From Penium margaritaceum (taxonomy: Eukaryota > Streptophyta > Zygnematophyceae > Desmidiales > Peniaceae): a stretch of 31,686 bases of DNA. Under the pieces are notes generated by a model. That model saw only the letters and a program-made list of their open reading frames with translations, was not told the DNA's origin and made no database searches. The translations under genes and the position numbers were made by a program. The DNA lies in assembly GCA_023375785.1 (NCBI GenBank), contig SZWC01001558.1, forward strand, positions 234,403 through 266,088. Direction: 5' to 3'. This document shows positions 29,461 through 31,686 of this stretch, one piece after another; position 1 is the stretch's first letter, and each line of letters opens with the position of its first letter.

Positions 29461-30408
29461 CGCGTAGTGTTACTTAGAGATGCCTTTGTTGTGGCTGCTG
29501 GGAGAACTGAGCTAGAAATTTGACCAAGAAGGCCACTATAATGGGCTGAGTCTCCAGCTCCTGCTCTGAAGTCGTCGTCGGAGTTCGCAGAATGGCGTTC
29601 TCAGTCCGCGTCAGGGGTTTACCCCCTTCGCAAGACTGAGGGGCAATCGTCATCAACGACCCAGAGCAGGGAGACTCGAATATTTTGAGTCTCCGGAGGC
29701 CCATTTCCGTTTTTAACCAAACCCCTGGTTTTGGGACCCAAACCGGGGGTTTTTACCTCGAACTCATGTGTTCGCACGAGTTATTTCATTCGTTTTATGT
29801 CGAAGTTCGTCGAGAACAAACTTCGATTCATGTTTTGCCGTTCTGGCGCGAAATCGTCGCGTGCGAGGCACGCTGGCGATTTCGCACCAGCTTTCTCTCG
29901 ACCTCACCCTCGCTCCCCCTATCCCTCGTCCTCGCTTGCTTGTTTTTGCAAGGAGGGCGAGGGGGGCGAGGGCACGAGGCCACGAGGCCTCGCCCTCGAG
30001 GCCCTCGTGGCCTCTCAGCCGCCGATCGGGCTGAGGCCACGATCGGCGGCTGGTGGGCGGCCGGCCGGTGGCCGGCCGGTCACTTGGCCGGCCGCCGGGC
30101 GTCCAGCCGGCCGGCAGCGAGCTGGCCGGCGGCCAGCAAAGTGCTGGCAGCCGGCCAGCCCTCGCTGTCGCGAGGGGTGGTGTGCAACCACCCCTCGCTT
30201 CAGCGAGGTGGGAGGGCCGAACCGGCCCTCCCGCTACATTCCTCCCCACTTATTATAAACCGTCCCGGTTCATGAACAAGTAGGATTGTCAGTCAGTGAG
30301 TCATCAACATTGTGAAAGAAAATTAATAATTTCAATCACCAGCTAAACATGAACACGTCCATGGTATTTAGACCTAAGCTGCAGCTTGTAGGTCAGCACG
30401 GCTAGCGG
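29461..30408 (-). promoter_or_regulatory. GC-rich hairpin tract, candidate 3' LTR region of gypsy element F
   Basis: It lies where the 3' LTR of the minus-strand gypsy should be. A TATA-like TTTATAATA reads on the minus strand near 30250. Strong hairpins follow: AGCCGCCGATCG (30017-30028) with its exact complement at 30040-30051, a 22-bp arm pair 30160-30181 and 30187-30208 with two mismatches, and GGAGACTC (29670-29677) with GAGTCTCC (29687-29694). Dense GGCCGGCC occurs at 30055-30160. LTR ends cannot be fixed because only one copy is in the window. Confidence 0.4.
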
Positions 30409-30420
30409 CCTCCCCCCTTT
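30409..30420 (-). other. Candidate polypurine tract of gypsy element F
   Basis: The minus strand reads AAAGGGGGGAGG, about 100 bases past the TGA that ends the chromodomain frame. The LTR start after it is unclear; TGCTGACC at 30398 is one possibility. Confidence 0.5.
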
Positions 30421-30522
30421 AGGCTGGAGCGTCCGCGCGACAACCATGTTGGGCGTCCGCAACCTCCTATGGTCGCTGTCCATGAATGCTGCCCTGTGGG
30501 AATGTTGTTCACTTTTCCGCGT

Positions 30523-31686
30523 TCAGGTGTACCTCCTGCCACGCGTCGATCTGTGCGAGCTGCAAGCTCGCTCCAGTACTCGTTGACCACCCCCTGTGGG
30601 CAACCGAGATTCGGGCTCCCATGAATTATGTTCAGGTCCACAACCGGCCCAATGAACGAGGTACTCCCTGACAACGCGCGACCGAAGAGTACGCTCTCGG
30701 TGCTGGAGTAGGCGAAGGACCTCGTATTGGCCGTCGGCAGCCAGGACTGCTGGCGGTGGCTGAACGGTTCCTTCTGCTCTGTATGGAGCCAGCAGGCTCA
30801 CATGAAGCACGTCATGTATCTTCATACTCGGCGGAAGTAGCAATCGGTATGCCACTGGCCCAATGCGTGCCACAATGGGAAACGGCCCAATCCAATTCGG
30901 TAGAAGTTTTCTTGCCCCTGGCGACTTCAGCCGAAGGTTTTTAGTGCTAAGCAGCACTTTGTCACCGATGTCAAACGAGACCTCTCGGCGACCTTTGTCG
31001 GCGTATGCCTTTTGTCGCTGCCGAGCTGCTTCAAGGTGACCCTTCGCCTCCTATAACAAGGAGTCGATGCGCTCGGCAAAGGCTTGAGCAGAAGGGACCT
31101 GCCCTCCTGTACTCCCACTCTTCACCAATGAAGAGGGTACCACTGGATGCCGACCACTGTTCAACACAAACGGTGTGAACTGTGTGGACTCGTTCACCGA
31201 GTTGTTCAGCGCAAACTCTGCCGGTGCTAGGAATTCGTCCCAATCATGCATGGCAGGGTCCACGTACATGCAGAGCATCTGCTCCAAAGTGCGATTCATG
31301 CGCTCTGTTTGTCCGTCAGTTTGAGGGTGAAATACTGTCGACATTTGCGACTCACTGCCGAAGTATTCGTGCATCTTTTACCAGAACGTACTAGCAAATT
31401 TTTTATCTCGATCGGAGATAATGCGCAACGGCAAGCTGTGGTACTTTACGACACCCTCAAAGAAGAGACGAGCGGTCTCCTCTGCGTTCACGTCAGTGGT
31501 TGTAGGAATGAAGTGTGTCATCTTCGTCAAAAGATCCACAACCACTAGTATTGCATCATGGCCACGGGCCGTGTCCGGAAGACCAGTAATGAAGTCCATG
31601 CTTACGCACTCCCATGGAGTCCCAGGAATGGGTAGCTGCTGGAGGAGTCCAGTAGGCTTCTTGTTACTAGCCTTATTCCGAAGACA
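30523..31686 (-). pseudogene. Element F: Ty3/gypsy chromovirus integrase and chromodomain, 5' part outside window
   Basis: One minus frame runs from the window edge to a TGA at 30523. It reads RNKASNKKPTGLLQQLPIPG, CVSMDFITGLPD (first Asp), LRIISDRDKKF (second Asp), FHPQTDGQTERMN (Glu, D-35-E counting the stop), the GPF module WIGPFPIVARIGPVAYRL, and a chromodomain YEVLRLLQHRERTL to REYLVHWAGCGPEHNSWEPE. A TAA at 31378-31380 (after STFW) and a TAG at 31051-31053 (after DSLL) interrupt it without frame change. Integrase joins element DNA to the chromosome; the chromodomain of such elements binds histone marks and steers insertion to heterochromatin. RT and gag would lie right of the window. 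Confidence 0.93.

Noticed and set aside
29685-30275. A 196-codon plus-strand frame and overlapping frames in the GC-rich tract.
   Set aside because: The Arg/Gly/Pro-rich content follows from GGCCGGCC repeats; open frames occur on both strands and no motif is seen.

Overview
This window is repeat-dominated nuclear DNA of a eukaryote. I found no intact host gene. It holds Ty1/copia and Ty3/gypsy LTR retrotransposons at several stages of decay, nested and chained together. The lineage cannot be fixed from sequence alone. Plant-type copia proteins (RT motif YVDD, protease DSGATHHMT), a priming site matching initiator tRNA-Met and a chromodomain gypsy integrase fit a green-lineage genome (alga, bryophyte or lycophyte), but this is inference.

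Layout. (A) 1-1944, plus strand: the 3' part of a copia element (RT, RNase H, polypurine tract, 3' LTR) running off the left edge. (B) 2080-10107, minus strand: a complete, fairly young copia element of about 8.0 kb. It has two LTRs (549 and 545 bp, about 13 mismatches and one 4-base indel by eye), a 5-bp target duplication TATAC, a tRNA-iMet primer site, gag and a 1311-codon gag-pol ORF; RNase H is cut by one TGA. (C) 10113-16886 plus 1945-2074, minus strand: an older copia element. B lies inside its RT gene, and A appears to have landed in the same gene, so three elements are nested.

(D/E) about 17150-29051, minus strand: an apparent tandem array of three diverged LTR-like copies around two internal regions. 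D (23283-28474) is a decayed copia. E (18678-22540) has no copia proteins but carries a decayed open frame of unknown family and a CAG/CTG-rich leader. The leftmost LTR-like copy is split by a 547-bp TIR element with a TA duplication; the rightmost copy preserves the empty site. (F) 30523-31686, minus strand: the integrase and chromodomain end of a gypsy chromovirus, with a GC-rich, hairpin-rich tract beside it that may be its LTR.

In B, C and D the internal region begins with CAG/CTG-rich DNA plus tandem cassettes that fold into two hairpins. Paired base changes between elements keep the stems, which suggests a selected RNA structure in the 5' leader of the retrotransposon RNA. This and the D/E array are the least familiar things in the window.
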